From NCBI RefSeq assembly GCF_030010375.1, contig NZ_JASCRY010000002.1:124001-188000 (forward strand): a stretch of 64,000 nt of DNA. The letters are read 5' to 3'. The notes beneath the pieces were generated by a model. The model worked only from the letters and a program-made list of their open reading frames with translations. It was not told the origin of the DNA and searched no databases. Of this stretch, positions 44,548 through 53,579 are shown piece after piece. Source of the DNA: Flavobacterium yafengii (GTDB lineage Bacteria; Bacteroidota; Bacteroidia; Flavobacteriales; Flavobacteriaceae). The position numbers were made by a program, and so were the translations under genes. The stretch's first letter is position 1. Every line of letters starts with the position of its first letter.

Positions 44548-45321
44548 TTAAACCTTGAAAACCACTTTTCGAATGCCAATTATGACAAAAATTAGGACGG
44601 TGTAAATTATAAAAAACGGAATGATATATTCAATTAAATTCATAGGTAACATTACCGCAATTATCAATAGTTGGAAGCCCAAACCGTAGATAGAAAGTAC
44701 GGTCATAAACCAGTTTGGAAACGTTTTTACTTTGTAAGCTTCTTTGTCAAGTGTGTGAATTATTTTATCAAAAGTACCGTAGACAATAGTATAAACTCGA
44801 AATAAAATATCAACTGATTTTTGAGTTTCTCCGGGTAGTGCTTTTGGAGATTTATATTCGAAAATTTTACTGGTTGTATCTCCGCCAACTGATTTATTTC
44901 TTAAAATTACATAGTAATAATTGTATAAAGTTCCCTGTAATTGAATGCCGATAAAAGCCAAAATAGTAAACCAAAATGATGTTTTTGATACATAACAAAT
45001 GGTCATTAAAAACAGAAAGTTTAAGATGATATCAAATACACTGTCTAAGTATCTGCCGGTATAAGAAGGCGTGTTTTTCAATCGTGCCAGTTCACCATCG
45101 GCAGCATCAATCATTGATTTTAGAATGATAAAAAAACCGGCTAAATAATAACTTCCTTGCAGAATACAGTAAATGGCAATCAAGCCTGAAACACCAAAAA
45201 GTAAGGTGACATGAATAGGAGTGAACCGAGTGTTTTTTAATTGATTGGCAAGAAATTTTCCAAATGGTCTTCCATAATCTGATAAATCTAAAAATTTATC
45301 TTGAGCGGCAAGTTTAGACAT
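44548..45321 (-). CDS. CDP-alcohol phosphatidyltransferase family protein
   Basis: A 257-residue membrane enzyme with about six helices. The diagnostic motif DG-x2-AR-x8-G-x3-D-x3-D is complete (D75, G76, A79, R80, G89, D93, D97). Enzymes of the family join a CDP-linked lipid or polyol with an alcohol; the exact substrates cannot be told from the sequence. The extra C-terminal region suggests a subgroup distinct from classic PgsA or PssA. Last of the minus-strand run from the sua5 gene. Confidence 0.85.
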   Translation of the reverse strand: MSKLAAQDKFLDLSDYGRPFGKFLANQLKNTRFTPIHVTLLFGVSGLIAIYCILQGSYYLAGFFIILKSMIDAADGELARLKNTPSYTGRYLDSVFDIILNFLFLMTICYVSKTSFWFTILAFIGIQLQGTLYNYYYVILRNKSVGGDTTSKIFEYKSPKALPGETQKSVDILFRVYTIVYGTFDKIIHTLDKEAYKVKTFPNWFMTVLSIYGLGFQLLIIAVMLPMNLIEYIIPFFIIYTVLIFVIIGIRKVVFKV

Positions 45322-45379
45322 TTATGTTTATAAACAAAGAAATGCGACAATATAGTCAGGTGTAATAGTTGTTATACTT

Positions 45380-46402
45380 TTATTTTGATAACCGATGTAA
45401 AGTGAATGTCATTGCCGTCAATAAAAAAAATGCCACTATTTGATGTAATAATCCCAACCAAAGTGGAACACTGTAAAGCAACGTAAAAACACCTAATGTA
45501 AATTGCAAAAATACGATTAATACTAAGACATTGATTCCTTTCTTCTGTAACGAGGAAAGAGTATATCTTTTACTGGTGAAATATAGTGCAAGAATTAATC
45601 CTACTACAACATATGCCATGGTTCGGTGTACAAATTGAACGCCGCTTTTTCCTTCAATTAGATTCAAAAACAAGGTGCTTTTTTCTATGAAAACACTGTC
45701 GTGAATGAATTGCCCGTCACTCATTAAAGGCCAGTGATTGTGTATTAAACCCGCATTTAAACCTGCAACAAACCCGCCATAGATAATTTGCAACAACAAA
45801 AATACTAATGCAACGCGTGCTAGTTTTCGCAATGGAAGTATGACTGTCGCTTTGTTTGGGTAGATTAAATCCAAAGCTACCCAAAGTGTGTAAGCAAACG
45901 TTATAAAGGCAAATGTGAGGTGTAATGCTAATCTGAAATGACTTACGTCCGGATTGTCGATTAATCCGCTACGTACCATAAACCAGCCCAGGAATCCTTG
46001 AAAACCGCCCATGAATAGTAGAACAACACATTTTTTTATGGTTTCTGTCGAAAGACGTTTCTTGAACAAAAAATACACAAAAGGAACGATAAACGCCAAA
46101 CCTATTATTCTTCCTATAAAACGGTGAAACCATTCCCAAAAATAGATGAATTTATAATCACTAAGTGTGAAATCATTGTGGATGTTTATTTTTTGGTACT
46201 CTGGAAATTTTTTATATTCTTCAAAAGCATGTGACCATTTTTCTTCTGTTAAAGGCGGAAAAGTATCGGTTACTAAATGCCAGTCGGTCATTGATAAACC
46301 GGAATTGGTCAATCGGGTAATTCCTCCCACTACAACCATCATAAACAATAATAAGCATCCTGATAATAACCAAATGATAACGTAATTATTCTCTTTTTTC
46401 AT
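45380..46402 (-). CDS. Heme A synthase, COX15/CtaA family
   Basis: A 340-residue membrane protein with about eight helices, the length of the COX15 type. Motifs include GGITRLTNSGLSMTDWHL near the start, EYKKFPEYQ in the first loop, EWFHRFIGRIIG with a conserved His, and NHWPLM and FVHRTMAYVVV in the second half. The enzyme converts heme O to heme A for aa3-type cytochrome oxidases. The distant -7 box at 46422-46429 suggests its own promoter. Confidence 0.92.
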   Translation of the reverse strand: MKKENNYVIIWLLSGCLLLFMMVVVGGITRLTNSGLSMTDWHLVTDTFPPLTEEKWSHAFEEYKKFPEYQKINIHNDFTLSDYKFIYFWEWFHRFIGRIIGLAFIVPFVYFLFKKRLSTETIKKCVVLLFMGGFQGFLGWFMVRSGLIDNPDVSHFRLALHLTFAFITFAYTLWVALDLIYPNKATVILPLRKLARVALVFLLLQIIYGGFVAGLNAGLIHNHWPLMSDGQFIHDSVFIEKSTLFLNLIEGKSGVQFVHRTMAYVVVGLILALYFTSKRYTLSSLQKKGINVLVLIVFLQFTLGVFTLLYSVPLWLGLLHQIVAFFLLTAMTFTLHRLSK

Positions 46403-46421
46403 TGTTTGAAATTAATTTGTG

Positions 46422-46429
46422 CAAAGATA
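46422..46429 (-). promoter_or_regulatory. -7 promoter box of the heme A synthase gene
   Basis: TATCTTTG on the minus strand, 19 nt before the ATG at 46402. It lies in the 51-bp gap after the CCA-adding gene. Confidence 0.6.
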
Positions 46430-46453
46430 TTTGAAATGTAATTAATTGTTAAT

Positions 46454-47875
46454 TCAACAAGCGTTAATCTTTAATCCTATTTTTGCGGCTCTTTTTAGCA
46501 TAAATTGAAAAGCAGCTTCATATTCATTTGGTATTTCACCTTCTAAAATGGCTTCTTTTATAGCTTCTTTCAGCATTCCAATTTCTTTCGAAGGCTTTAA
46601 GTTGAATTTTTCCATAATTTCCTCACCTGATATTGGTGGTTGAAAATTACGTACTTGATCGCGCTCTTCGACTTCCACAATTTTCTTACGAACGATTTCA
46701 AAATTATTATGGTATTTCTTGAATTTATTTGGGTTTTTGGTAGTGATATCCGCTTCGCATAGTGTCATTAGATTCTCAACGTCTTCACCGGCGTCAAAAA
46801 CTAAACGGCGCACCGCAGAATCTGTAACCGTGTCTTGGGATAAAACAATTGGACGCGAACTCATCATGACCATTTTTTGCACAAATTTCATTTTGTGATT
46901 CAATGGCATGTGTAAACGCTCAAATATCTTTTTTGCCATTTTTCCACCAAGAAATTCATGTCCATGAAAGGTCCAGCCTTGTTTTTTATTAAAACGTTTC
47001 GTTGGTGCTTTTCCAATGTCGTGCAATAATGCCGACCAGCGTAACCAAACATCATCTGTATGCGGACAAATATTGTCAACAACCTCTAAGGTATGATAGA
47101 AATTGTTTTTATGCGTATGACCTTCAATTTCTTCCACTTGATTTAAAGCGGTCAATTCCGGAAGAATAATATCTAAAAGTCCAGTTTTGAACAATAGCAA
47201 GAATCCTATGGAGGGTTTGTCTGTCGAAAGTATTTTATTCAATTCATCAACAATGCGTTCTCCGGAAATGATTTTAATTCGGTCTGCATTTTTGGTTATA
47301 GAGTTCAACGAATTTGCTTCGATTTCAAATCCCAATTGGTTTGCAAAACGAATTCCTCTCAACATGCGCAACGGATCATCAGAAAAAGTAATATCTGGAT
47401 CCAGAGGTGTTCTGATTATTTTGTTTTTTAAATCATCCAATCCGTTAAAAGGATCTGAAAGTTCTCCAAAATTAGCAGCGTTTAAAGATAAAGCCAGCGC
47501 ATTTATGGTAAAATCACGACGATTTTGGTCGTCTTCTAATGTTCCGTTTTCCACAACAGGATTACGGCTCTCAAAATGATAGGATTCCTTTCGGGCACCT
47601 ACAAACTCAATTTCAGTATCTTCAAAACGCAACATCGCTGTTCCGTAGGTTTTGAAAACTTGAACTTTTGGTTTTTTTGGAAGTAGTTGAGAGACTTTTA
47701 AAGCTAATTCGATTCCGCTGCCTACAGCAACAATATCAATGTCTTTTTTGAAGTCTCTGTTCAAAAGTAAATCTCTTACGAAACCACCAATCACATAACT
47801 ATCAACGTTAAGTTCTTGGGAAGCTTGAGAGATGATTTGAAAAATTGTATTATTTAAGGCTGTTTTGTAATTCAT
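46454..47875 (-). CDS. CCA tRNA nucleotidyltransferase with HD domain
   Basis: A 473-residue class II nucleotidyltransferase. The catalytic head has [11 protein letters not shown] (28-38) and D46/D48 in KDIDIVAVG; an [12 protein letters not shown] region follows; a C-terminal HD domain carries [13 protein letters not shown] (about 281-293). It adds or repairs CCA ends on tRNAs; this is needed here because the three tRNA-Glu genes do not encode CCA. The HD part may give phosphohydrolase activity. Upstream lies the GxxExxY cassette. Confidence 0.93.
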   Translation of the reverse strand: MNYKTALNNTIFQIISQASQELNVDSYVIGGFVRDLLLNRDFKKDIDIVAVGSGIELALKVSQLLPKKPKVQVFKTYGTAMLRFEDTEIEFVGARKESYHFESRNPVVENGTLEDDQNRRDFTINALALSLNAANFGELSDPFNGLDDLKNKIIRTPLDPDITFSDDPLRMLRGIRFANQLGFEIEANSLNSITKNADRIKIISGERIVDELNKILSTDKPSIGFLLLFKTGLLDIILPELTALNQVEEIEGHTHKNNFYHTLEVVDNICPHTDDVWLRWSALLHDIGKAPTKRFNKKQGWTFHGHEFLGGKMAKKIFERLHMPLNHKMKFVQKMVMMSSRPIVLSQDTVTDSAVRRLVFDAGEDVENLMTLCEADITTKNPNKFKKYHNNFEIVRKKIVEVEERDQVRNFQPPISGEEIMEKFNLKPSKEIGMLKEAIKEAILEGEIPNEYEAAFQFMLKRAAKIGLKINAC

Positions 47876-47881
47876 TTTTTA

Positions 47882-47898
47882 TTACCGCAAATTCGCTA
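47882..47898. repeat. Left inverted repeat of the GxxExxY cassette
   Basis: TTACCGCAAATTCGCTA. It is inverted relative to 48296-48312 with one mismatch in 17 bp. It touches the stop codon of the GxxExxY gene (47900-47902) and lies 7 bp upstream of the cca start. Confidence 0.85.
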
Positions 47899-47899
47899 A

Positions 47900-48283
47900 T
47901 TATTTTTTGGTATCAACGATACGTTTGTATTCTAAAGAGTTTAGGTTGAAATTAACCAATATTGCAAGTCTGTTTCCAGAAATTTTTAAATAATTTAGAC
48001 ATTGATTGTAATGGCTATTATTAAAACATTCGACAGTTTTTATCTCAAGAATTATTTTGTCATGTATAATAAAATCTGCATAAAATTTATGTTTTAAAAT
48101 TGAATTTTTATATTTAACAGTATATTCTTTTTCTCTTTCGTAATGAATATTATTTTCGTTAAATTCAAATTCTAATGCATCTTTATAAACTATTTCAGAG
48201 AAGCCTTTGCCAAGATTTTTGTAGACTTCATATAAAAGTCTAACAATTTTATAACATTCATCTTTGTAAATTAAACCATCCAT
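47900..48283 (-). CDS. GxxExxY protein (PD-(D/E)XK nuclease-like)
   Basis: A 127-residue protein with the name-giving motif G27-F-S-E30-I-V-Y33. It also has a nuclease-like core D70 (FYADF) and E80-I-K82 (IILEIKT), as in PD-(D/E)XK folds. The family is very common in Bacteroidetes, where its function is not established. The gene nearly fills the space between two inverted repeats: stop 1 nt from one, ATG 12 nt from the other. There is no room for a normal promoter inside, so it is probably transcribed with the sua5 gene upstream. The lysine-rich, AT-rich codon use is like the neighbours. Confidence 0.88.
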   Translation of the reverse strand: MDGLIYKDECYKIVRLLYEVYKNLGKGFSEIVYKDALEFEFNENNIHYEREKEYTVKYKNSILKHKFYADFIIHDKIILEIKTVECFNNSHYNQCLNYLKISGNRLAILVNFNLNSLEYKRIVDTKK

Positions 48284-48295
48284 TTTTTAAAAAAA

Positions 48296-48312
48296 TAGCG
48301 AATTAGCGGTAA
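48296..48312. repeat. Right inverted repeat of the GxxExxY cassette
   Basis: TAGCGAATTAGCGGTAA, the complement of 47882-47898 with one mismatch. It lies between the GxxExxY ATG (48281-48283) and the sua5 stop (48320-48322). Confidence 0.85.
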
Positions 48313-48319
48313 AAAGAAA

Positions 48320-48886
48320 CTATTTTCGAATCACTTTCACCTGAGAATCATTCGTTAATTTTATTATTGTCGAAGGTTTTCCGCCAATTTTTTCACGATG
48401 CAAATTTACAACATAGTCTACACCTTTTATAATTTCCGGACTAATATCTTTGAAGGCAATAGGAGTGGGTTGGCCTGAAATATTTGCAGATGTTGAAACC
48501 AATGGTTTTTTCATCTTTTCCATTAATTTAAAGCAAAAAGGTTCTTTTACAACACGAATTCCAAGTGAGTTATCTGAAGAGATTATATTGGGAGCCACAT
48601 TTCTGGGTTTGTCCAATATTAAAGTCGTTGGTTTTTCGGATAAGTCAATGATTTGCCAAGCTACTTCGGGAATGTCTTTGAAAACATTGTACATCATTTT
48701 TTCACCATTCATCAAAACAATCATGCTTTGGGTTTCGGCTCTTTTCTTGAGTTTGTAGATTTTGGCGACAGCCTCAGCATTTGTAGCATCACAACCAATT
48801 CCCCAAACGGTGTCTGTAGGATATAGGATGATTCCGCCTTCTTTTATGACTTCGTAGGCTTTGTGAACTTCTTCGTTAATTTCCAT
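48320..48886 (-). CDS. Threonylcarbamoyl-AMP synthase (Sua5/YrdC/YciO family)
   Basis: A 188-residue YrdC-fold enzyme: an N-terminal KVIKEGGIILYPTDTVWGIG signature, the KRAETQSMIVLM segment and LVSTSANISGQPTP motif. It makes threonylcarbamoyl-AMP from Thr, bicarbonate and ATP for t6A37 of tRNA. Without the C-terminal Sua5 domain, so it is of the TsaC/YciO length; the YciO subgroup is an alternative. Its ATG overlaps the end of the GT4 gene upstream by 11 nt. Confidence 0.9.
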   Translation of the reverse strand: MEINEEVHKAYEVIKEGGIILYPTDTVWGIGCDATNAEAVAKIYKLKKRAETQSMIVLMNGEKMMYNVFKDIPEVAWQIIDLSEKPTTLILDKPRNVAPNIISSDNSLGIRVVKEPFCFKLMEKMKKPLVSTSANISGQPTPIAFKDISPEIIKGVDYVVNLHREKIGGKPSTIIKLTNDSQVKVIRK

Positions 48887-49985
48887 TTAAAATATTTTTA
48901 TATTCTTTTAAAGTTTTTTGAGCCATTACAGATGCAGTAAAATTTGTAATTAATTTTTGATAGGAAATAGTTATAAATTTTTCTTCAAGTTCTTTGTTGT
49001 TAAATAAGTAAATTATTTTTTCCGAAAGCATCTCAGGATTTTGTTTTAACGTTAAAATCCCGTTAATATCATCTTCTAAAATTTCAGCGATACCTCCTAC
49101 ATTGGTACTTATAACTGGCTTTTTATGGTAAAAACTTTCAAAAATCACTTCAGGGATTCCTTCACTTTGAGATGTCATTAATAGTGCATCAAATTGAGGA
49201 ATAAAATTGGATGCTTTAGGAACATATCCCAAAAAATGTATATAATTTTCTAATTTTAATTCTTGAACTTTCGTTATTAGATCTTTAGTTCGATTTGTAA
49301 ATGAACCAATTTGGACAAAAATAATATTCGTTATTTTTTTTACATTCACTATTATATTAACAGTTTCTATAAATGTTTCAAGGTTTTTAGCTCTAATATG
49401 ATTGCCAATTATACCCACTATTTTTTTTGATTCATCAATACCAAATTTATCTCGTAATAAGAAATCTGTTTCCGAACTTTTATTGGTAATGGACGTGCCT
49501 TGATAAACAGTAATTACTTTATCCTTATCTTTAATTGATTCTAAAGTAATTCTTCTGGTCTCCTCTGATACACATAAATATTTTTTGATTTTATGATAGT
49601 TGTATTTATAAAGAGTAAGTTTTTTGTCTTTTATTGGAAATGATGTTTTTTTACTAAAAATAAAAGGGGGTAAGTTTGAAAATTTATCAGCTAAAATAGC
49701 CAATGCAATTGCAGATGGATCGTGAATATGGATAAGATCAACTTTTTCGCTTTTACACAATGCAATAATTTTAAATGAAAAACGAAGGTCTAGATTATAA
49801 GCTAAAGGAGCTGTTTGAAATTCTATTTGAGTTTCATTCAGACGTTGGTGAAAAAGATTATTTTCAACACATAATACAATATTCCTTATTTCGGGATTTG
49901 ATTGTTTCAATTCGTAACATAAAGTTTCAATATGATTCTCACCGCCACCCCAACTTTTTACTGCAGATATATGTAGAATTGTCAT
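48876..49985 (-). CDS. Glycosyltransferase family 4
   Basis: A 369-residue GT-B enzyme. N-terminal GGGENHIETLCYEL, central IIGNHIRAKNLETFIETV, and the C-terminal donor-site motif SEGIPEVIFESFYHKKPVISTNVGG (quoted in part; about 275-300) with conserved Glu residues. It transfers a sugar from a nucleotide or lipid donor, probably during surface polysaccharide or LPS core assembly, as the neighbours are a Kdo-kinase-like gene, GT2, CDP-glycerol transferase and GT9. Overlaps the sua5 start by 11 nt. Confidence 0.88.
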   Translation of the reverse strand: MTILHISAVKSWGGGENHIETLCYELKQSNPEIRNIVLCVENNLFHQRLNETQIEFQTAPLAYNLDLRFSFKIIALCKSEKVDLIHIHDPSAIALAILADKFSNLPPFIFSKKTSFPIKDKKLTLYKYNYHKIKKYLCVSEETRRITLESIKDKDKVITVYQGTSITNKSSETDFLLRDKFGIDESKKIVGIIGNHIRAKNLETFIETVNIIVNVKKITNIIFVQIGSFTNRTKDLITKVQELKLENYIHFLGYVPKASNFIPQFDALLMTSQSEGIPEVIFESFYHKKPVISTNVGGIAEILEDDINGILTLKQNPEMLSEKIIYLFNNKELEEKFITISYQKLITNFTASVMAQKTLKEYKNILNGN

Positions 49986-50118
49986 TTATGGTTTTATTAT
50001 TTTAAATAGGTTTAATAATTGTTTATTTTTATCAGAAAATGTATGCATATTTTAAAAAAAGTTAGAAGCTTAATTCGTTATCCATGCGTATATGTATTAG
50101 ATGTTGATTAAGATCTAA

Positions 50119-50142
50119 ATTTAATGTAAAATTACATTAAAT
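50119..50142. promoter_or_regulatory. Perfect 11-bp dyad before the Kdo-kinase-like gene
   Basis: ATTTAATGTAA and its exact complement TTACATTAAAT are separated by 2 bp. The centre lies about 36 bp upstream of the -7 box at 50167. The 2-nt spacer argues against an RNA hairpin terminator and for a dimeric repressor or activator site. Confidence 0.5.
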
Positions 50143-50166
50143 ATTTTAAGTCTTGAATTCAATACT

Positions 50167-50174
50167 TACTTTTG
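50167..50174 (+). promoter_or_regulatory. -7 promoter box of the Kdo-kinase-like gene
   Basis: TACTTTTG fits TAnnTTTG and ends 20 nt before the ATG at 50195. Because it lies inside the longer reading frame, it supports the 50195 start. Confidence 0.6.
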
Positions 50175-50194
50175 TGGATCAATACTGCTTATTT

Positions 50195-50959
50195 ATGAAA
50201 TATATCTTAAATCCTTCTTTTAAATCTTCCGAGGAACAAATTACTAACTATGTAAATAAATTTAATACCAAAGGAATTCTGTTTGGTGATGGAAAACGAA
50301 ACAAAATAAAATTATTTGATTTAGACTCTTTGACGATTAATATGAAATCGTTCAAAAAGCCAAATCTAATTAATAAAATTGCCTACAAGTATTTTAGAAA
50401 GTCTAAAGCCAGACGTTCCTACGAATATGCGAATAAATTGCTCGAAAACGGAATAGGAACTCCACAGCCACTAGCTTATTTTGAAAATTATAATTGGCTG
50501 GGTTTGACAGATAGTTATTATATCAGCGAACATCTTCAGGCTGATTTGACTTTCAGAGAACTCGTTAATGATTCTGATTATCCCGATTTTGAAAATATTT
50601 TACGTCAGTTCACTAAATTTTCATTCGATTTACATCAAAAGGGAATTGAATTTTTAGACCATTCTCCAGGAAATACATTGATAAAAAAAGGTAATGAAAA
50701 TCAATATAATTTCTATCTAGTAGATTTAAACCGAATGAATTTTCATGAAGCTATGGATATTGATCAGCGGATGAAAAATTTAAGCAGGCTTACGCCAAAG
50801 AAAGAAATGATCGCAATCATGAGTGATGAGTATTCTAAATATTATTCGGAATCCAGCAGTTTAATTTTTGAAAAAATGTGGCATGCTACAAATGAGTTTC
50901 AGGAAAAATTTGCTCGTAAGAAGAAATTAAAAAAGAAACTGAAATTTTGGAAATCTTAG
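50195..50959 (+). CDS. Lipopolysaccharide (Kdo/WaaP-type) kinase family protein
   Basis: About 254 residues from ATG 50195; a TTG at 50153 would add 14 residues but overlies the -7 box. Protein-kinase-like fold: a catalytic loop LDHSPGNTLIKK and a metal-site VDLNRMNF resemble Kdo kinase and WaaP. SKARRSYEYANKLLENGIGTPQPLAY is typical of the family N-lobe. It probably phosphorylates an inner-core sugar of LPS. It is the only plus-strand gene in the glycan cluster, and its stop overlaps the convergent GT2 stop by 4 bp. Confidence 0.85.
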   Translation: MKYILNPSFKSSEEQITNYVNKFNTKGILFGDGKRNKIKLFDLDSLTINMKSFKKPNLINKIAYKYFRKSKARRSYEYANKLLENGIGTPQPLAYFENYNWLGLTDSYYISEHLQADLTFRELVNDSDYPDFENILRQFTKFSFDLHQKGIEFLDHSPGNTLIKKGNENQYNFYLVDLNRMNFHEAMDIDQRMKNLSRLTPKKEMIAIMSDEYSKYYSESSSLIFEKMWHATNEFQEKFARKKKLKKKLKFWKS

Positions 50960-51708
50960 TGATTTGAATTCATTCTCTTTAATTCCTGAAAGCGTGTGTA
51001 GATACTGAAAGCTTTCAGATAACAAATAATAATTCCATTTGTACCGTCTAAAAAACCCAATCTAAAGATGTATTTATTCAGAAATAGATACAACGGGCGA
51101 ATGTAAAAATGAAAAAACGTAGGTTTGATTCCTTTTTTGAATTCTTCTTTAGCCTTTAATTTTCCGTAAAAAATCATTTTTTGCTTGTAATCAGAATAAT
51201 TTCTATAGGAGTAATGAGTTAATTTGTTTTTTAATTTGCCAGTTTTCCCCGTAACGATTAATTTTTCATGTACAATTTTATCTAAATTATAATGTGCATT
51301 TTCTTTTTTGAAAAGCCTTAAAATTTTATCTGTTTGGGAACCGCTAAAGCGTATTTTGGTGTTTTTGAACATGAAAGTTCGGTAGAAATAATAAGCCGAA
51401 TACGCCTCTTTCATCTGAATTGTTTCCAGGATCTCCTCTTTTAGTTCTGGAGATAACCTTTCGTCAGCATCTAAAAAAAGAATCCAGGAACTTTTAGCCA
51501 AACTAATGGCATAGTTTCGCTGAGTGGCATAATTCTCAAAAGGATGTTGTACAACTGTTACATTCTTGTAAGTGGCTGCAATTCTTGTAGTTTCGTCTGT
51601 GCTAAAAGAATCTATAACGATGATTTCATCAGCAATATCCAAATTTTCTATAACGGATGCGATATTGTGTTCTTCGTTATACGTTATAATTAGGGCGCTT
51701 AATGACAT
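50956..51708 (-). CDS. Glycosyltransferase family 2 (WaaE/KdtX-like)
   Basis: A 250-residue GT-A enzyme. SALIITYNEEHNIASVI and a DEIIVIDSFSTDET motif at the start, FLDADERLS as the DxD site. The C-terminal half (FYRTFMFKNTKIRFSG ... HYSYRNYSDYKQKM) is typical of WaaE/KdtX-type core glucosyltransferases. It likely adds a sugar to LPS core heptose or Kdo. It follows the CDP-glycerol transferase gene after 32 nt. Confidence 0.88.
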   Translation of the reverse strand: MSLSALIITYNEEHNIASVIENLDIADEIIVIDSFSTDETTRIAATYKNVTVVQHPFENYATQRNYAISLAKSSWILFLDADERLSPELKEEILETIQMKEAYSAYYFYRTFMFKNTKIRFSGSQTDKILRLFKKENAHYNLDKIVHEKLIVTGKTGKLKNKLTHYSYRNYSDYKQKMIFYGKLKAKEEFKKGIKPTFFHFYIRPLYLFLNKYIFRLGFLDGTNGIIICYLKAFSIYTRFQELKRMNSNH

Positions 51709-51740
51709 GTTCTTTTAGACAGTTTTCTATTGTTATAGCA

Positions 51741-52775
51741 CTATTTTTTGAAAATGGAGTTGATTTTAAATCTTCTCAATATTGAAAGTTTACGTTTTTC
51801 TGGCACTCCATTTTTCTTGATATAATCAGCAACTGCATCAACCATTCTTTTCGCTGATTCCCCGTCATTATAAGGATGGTAATTTTCAAAAATGAATTTG
51901 CGTTCTTTTGAATATGGATCCTCATTAAGGTTTTTCTCAACTAATGGTATAAGTTCAGTATAGTCTGAACTATTTTGCCAAAGTATATTATCCGATATGT
52001 TATTGAATGTTATTACAGGCTTGTCGAGTAATAGGAATTCATAAATCACAGATGATGTATCACTGATAAGTACATCTGAAATCAATAAAAATTTAATGAT
52101 ATTCTTTTCTGTTTCAAAAATTATATTTGGAATTTCATTGGCTAAATCTGTATAGATTTGAATCCAAGAGACATCCATTAAAGGATGAAATTTCAATAAA
52201 ATTAAATACTCTTTATTTTCTGATAACGACTTTATTTGCTCCACTAAAAATGGAGCAGAAGTCAGTTTTGGTGAAAATGTAGGTGCATAAAGCAGTATTT
52301 TTTTTGCATTATATTTTTGCAGTAATTCTTTTCTTTCTTGTTCAAAAGCGGATTTGTCGGTTCCATAAATATCTAATTTTGGCCAACCGGTTTCAATAAC
52401 ATCAAAGTCTTTATGAACCGATTTTAATTTGTTAAATCGTTCTGTAAAGTAAGGACCTTGGGTTAAGTATAAGTCAAAATAATGGCGTATTCTAAAATGT
52501 CCTTTTTTCTCTCCTGCTAAACCATGAAATATTTGAACTTTTAAGCCTCTTAAATAGTGAGGAACTTCATTTCCAGGAACAAAAATGGCATCGCTTTTAT
52601 AGTTTTCTAATTCAGTTATAGACGATGTATTCTTTTCATTTTTAAACGGAAAATCGGCACTTATTTTGTCGTTTACATACCAAATATAATCATGTCCGTT
52701 ATTTTCGAGATAGGTTTTTATAGGTTCAAGAATTCCAAAAGCATAATTGTTTTGACAAAAAAGAATACATCTCAT
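51741..52775 (-). CDS. CDP-glycerol glycerophosphotransferase-like protein
   Basis: A 344-residue GT-B-like enzyme of the TagB/TagF family: FHGLAGEKKGHFRIRHYFDL, ILLYAPTFSPKLTSAP, and the C-terminal LISDTSSVIYEFLLLDKPVI motif. Members transfer glycerol- or ribitol-phosphate from CDP-polyols to surface glycans. In a Gram-negative host it may decorate LPS or a capsule with a phospho-polyol. It is preceded after 3 nt by the nucleotidyltransferase gene, which could make its CDP donor. Confidence 0.85.
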   Translation of the reverse strand: MRCILFCQNNYAFGILEPIKTYLENNGHDYIWYVNDKISADFPFKNEKNTSSITELENYKSDAIFVPGNEVPHYLRGLKVQIFHGLAGEKKGHFRIRHYFDLYLTQGPYFTERFNKLKSVHKDFDVIETGWPKLDIYGTDKSAFEQERKELLQKYNAKKILLYAPTFSPKLTSAPFLVEQIKSLSENKEYLILLKFHPLMDVSWIQIYTDLANEIPNIIFETEKNIIKFLLISDVLISDTSSVIYEFLLLDKPVITFNNISDNILWQNSSDYTELIPLVEKNLNEDPYSKERKFIFENYHPYNDGESAKRMVDAVADYIKKNGVPEKRKLSILRRFKINSIFKK

Positions 52776-52778
52776 AGT

Positions 52779-53462
52779 TTAACTAAATATTTTATTTGCA
52801 TTTTCTAAATCCTCAGTAAAATCAACTTCTATGCAACTATATTTTGAGATATCGATAGGTTTCACACAAATAGCATCGTGCTCAATAGCCATCTCTAATC
52901 CTTTTTCGAAATAGTCATTATCATCACATTCTTCTAATCTTTTTATAAAAGAATTTATATCTTTTGAAGAAATGAAATTTATTCCTACTGCCTCGCCTAA
53001 TCCATTTTTCACTTCTTTAGAAAGTTTATCGATGTAACTGTCTTTCAAGGTGTATTTTACTTCTTCGTCTGCAACTTTACTGGTGTTAACCGCTACAAAT
53101 GATTCATTAGCTTCGATATGTGGATGAAGGATATCTAAGATTAAATCATCAAAAACTACATCGCCATTGAACCATAGAACAGATTCGTTTTTGTATTTTT
53201 TTAAAGCACGTAACAAGCTTTTTGAAGTATTTGTTTGGTCAAAAAACGGATTATAGATATAGGTTAATTCAGGAAAACGCTCCATAATTAAATCCTTCTT
53301 AAAACCGACAACTATATTAATATCGTCAATATCATATTTAGATGTAATATTTTCCGTTTGAATTTCCATTATACTTTTGCCATTTTTAAGTAAAGTCAAT
53401 GGTTTAGGAAATGGATTACCAAGTCTAGAGCCTATTCCTGCTGCCAGAATAATTATTTTCAT
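52779..53462 (-). CDS. NTP transferase (phosphocholine/sugar cytidylyltransferase-like)
   Basis: About 227 residues from ATG 53462. A TTG at 53486 would extend the frame by 8 residues but lies within the -7 box. The start MKIIILAAGIGSRLG and PKPLTLL is the classic nucleotidyltransferase P-loop; WFNGDVVFDD is the metal site. The length fits the LicC-like phosphocholine cytidylyltransferase subgroup. It probably makes a CDP-activated alcohol used by the glycerophosphotransferase-like enzyme downstream (3-nt gap). Confidence 0.85.
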   Translation of the reverse strand: MKIIILAAGIGSRLGNPFPKPLTLLKNGKSIMEIQTENITSKYDIDDINIVVGFKKDLIMERFPELTYIYNPFFDQTNTSKSLLRALKKYKNESVLWFNGDVVFDDLILDILHPHIEANESFVAVNTSKVADEEVKYTLKDSYIDKLSKEVKNGLGEAVGINFISSKDINSFIKRLEECDDNDYFEKGLEMAIEHDAICVKPIDISKYSCIEVDFTEDLENANKIFS

Positions 53463-53483
53463 TTGTGTTAAATTATGTGTTTT

Positions 53484-53491
53484 CAAAAATA
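53484..53491 (-). promoter_or_regulatory. -7 promoter box of the NTP transferase gene
   Basis: TATTTTTG on the minus strand, 21 nt before the ATG at 53462. It overlaps the alternative TTG start, so it decides for 53462. Confidence 0.55.
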
Positions 53492-53579
53492 GTTTAAATG
53501 ATTAACATTTAAAAGGGATTTACTTTTATTCCGCTTAATAGGGTATAAATTGATGATTTAAGCTTGTTTTATTGGGATA

